A stretch of 64,000 nt of DNA from an uncultured Planctomycetia bacterium (GTDB lineage Bacteria; Planctomycetota; Phycisphaerae; Phycisphaerales; SM1A02): the NCBI GenBank assembly GCA_937871505.1, contig CALMPF010000042.1, positions 62,001-126,000 of the forward strand. Reading direction: 5' to 3'. Made by a program: the position numbers and the translations under genes. Below are positions 63,074 to 64,000 of this stretch, one piece after another (positions within the stretch are counted from its first letter, which is position 1; each line of letters begins with the position of its first letter). Below the pieces are notes generated by a model that searched no databases, was not told the origin of the DNA, and worked only from the letters and a program-made list of their open reading frames with translations.

Positions 63074-63679
63074 ATGATTCCAGCCGTCCCGGACATCGTC
63101 AACGCCATCACCTACCAGCGCACGCGCGAGATGACCATCGACGAGCTGCTGCTCGAGAACCGCGTGGTCTTCCTCGTCGGCGAGATCAACTACGCCTCCG
63201 CCGCGCGCGTGATGATGCAGATGCTCTATCTCGAGAACCAGAAGAAGGGCCAGGACATCAACTTCTACATCAACTCGCCGGGCGGCAGCGTCGACGACAC
63301 CCTGGCGATCTACGACACGATGCAGTTCATCTCCGCCGAGGTGGCGACCTACTGCATCGGCCGGGCGTACTCGGGCGGCGCCGTGCTGCTCTGCTCGGGG
63401 CATCCCGGGAAGCGCTACATCCTGCCGCACGCAAAGGTGATGATCCACCAGCCCTACGGCGGCGTCACCGGCCAGACGACGGACATCCAGATCCAGGCGG
63501 AGCAGATCATCAAGGCGAAGCAGACGCTCAACGAGATCATCGCCCGGCACTCCGGACGCCCGCTCGAGCAGGTCGCCAAGGACGGCGAACGCGACAAGTT
63601 CTTCTCCGCCGAGGAGGCGAGGGCATACGGCCTCGTCGACGAGGTCTTCTCGCCTCCGCCCAAGGGCGGAAAGCCGTGA
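63074..63679 (+). CDS. clpP: ATP-dependent Clp protease proteolytic subunit, first paralogue
   Basis: A 201-residue serine peptidase that forms barrel-shaped rings with ClpX or ClpA. The catalytic triad is present: Ser100 in [15 protein letters not shown], His125 in VMIHQPYGG and Asp174 in [20 protein letters not shown]. The residue after the serine is glycine rather than the methionine of canonical ClpP (ASMGA), and the N-terminus ([20 protein letters not shown]) is not the usual VPMVIE type. It is 7 bases upstream of a second, more canonical clpP, so the two probably make a mixed enzyme. Confidence 0.94.
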   Translation: MIPAVPDIVNAITYQRTREMTIDELLLENRVVFLVGEINYASAARVMMQMLYLENQKKGQDINFYINSPGGSVDDTLAIYDTMQFISAEVATYCIGRAYSGGAVLLCSGHPGKRYILPHAKVMIHQPYGGVTGQTTDIQIQAEQIIKAKQTLNEIIARHSGRPLEQVAKDGERDKFFSAEEARAYGLVDEVFSPPPKGGKP

Positions 63680-63686
63680 GGACGCC

Positions 63687-64000
63687 GTGACCTCCCGCGA
63701 CCAATCCCCCTCCGCCACCCCCCGACCACCCCGGCCCGACCGGCTCGCCCGGTTCGAGGCCGATGAGGACGACGACCCCATGCCCCTCGTGCCCATCGTG
63801 ATCGAGAAGACCGGCCGCGGCGAACGCGCGTACGACATCTTCTCGCGGCTGCTCAACGACCGCATCGTCTTCGTCGGCGGAGGGATCTCCGACGAGCTCG
63901 CGAACGTCGTCATCGCCCAGCTTCTCTTCCTCGCCAACGACGACGCCAAGTCGGACATTCACATGTACGTCAACAGCCCGGGCGGGAGCGTCACAGCGGG
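63687..64000 (+). CDS. clpP: ATP-dependent Clp protease proteolytic subunit, second paralogue (3' end outside window)
   Basis: The first 104 codons of a canonical ClpP. A 31-residue low-complexity lead ([16 protein letters not shown]) precedes the typical start [20 protein letters not shown], then [16 protein letters not shown] and [19 protein letters not shown] 63687 is chosen for its GAGGA at a suitable distance; ATG 63780 is a close alternative that matches the usual ClpP N-terminus. The gene runs off the window before the catalytic serine. It starts 7 bases after the first clpP stop, so the two are co-transcribed. Confidence 0.93.
   Translation, partial: MTSRDQSPSATPRPPRPDRLARFEADEDDDPMPLVPIVIEKTGRGERAYDIFSRLLNDRIVFVGGGISDELANVVIAQLLFLANDDAKSDIHMYVNSPGGSVTA

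Overview
The window is about 70% G+C, densely coded on both strands, and reads as a chromosomal segment of a planctomycete, probably a Phycisphaerae-like lineage (inference). The pointers are secreted proteins ending in dockerin-type repeats, a PEP-CTERM-like surface protein, an ECF sigma factor coupled to a giant Ser/Thr kinase with a WD40 propeller, a second sigma factor operon, two adjacent clpP genes, and many housekeeping genes whose only visible promoter element sits 5-10 bases before the start codon.

Layout: 1-7 kb holds the 3' end of a type I restriction hsdR, a major facilitator, and an ATGA-coupled operon (secretin-short-domain protein, ECF sigma, single-span membrane protein). 7-16 kb holds a peptide (POT) transporter, then a leftward block with a secreted esterase, photolyase, a divergent short-chain dehydrogenase, a TIGR01777 epimerase and a GT39-like glycosyltransferase, and a tRNA-Val(GAC). 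16-24 kb holds a secreted dockerin-bearing metzincin-like protease, a secreted endonuclease/phosphatase-fold protein, glyA, pilT and an HD-GYP response regulator. 24-34 kb holds a glycogen debranching enzyme, a fused double esterase and a MacAB-like efflux operon. 34-42 kb holds a PEP-CTERM-like protein, a probable broken gene, the sigma/kinase pair, a second dockerin protein and an Mce/MlaD protein. 42-50 kb holds an OmpA lipoprotein, an enlarged prepilin peptidase, xseB, dapF, an M20 peptidase, a zinc-ribbon membrane protein and a cysteine-rich secreted protein. 50-51 kb is a decayed IS5-type insertion sequence. 51-64 kb holds an M48 protease, a large lipoprotein, cdsA, a zinc-ribbon coiled-coil protein overlapping tsaD, a GGQ release-factor-like protein, an M20D amidohydrolase, a beta-helix/PA14 secreted protein, a DUF4396 membrane protein and clpP plus the start of a second clpP.

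How genes fit together: stop/start overlaps of 4 bases define tight units (3609-6861; 9281-12333; 29467-33891; 35609-39858; 45214-47465; 55761-57823). pilT and the prepilin peptidase imply type IV pili or a related secretion system elsewhere in the genome.

The least explained content is intergenic. A dispersed inverted-repeat element (41830-42048, 55576-55741, partial copies at 24749 and 49954) keeps its loop sequence while its stems differ but still pair. Several short-period tandem repeats (9-16 bp units) lie upstream of genes. A recurrent TACnnT box just before start codons suggests leaderless transcription.
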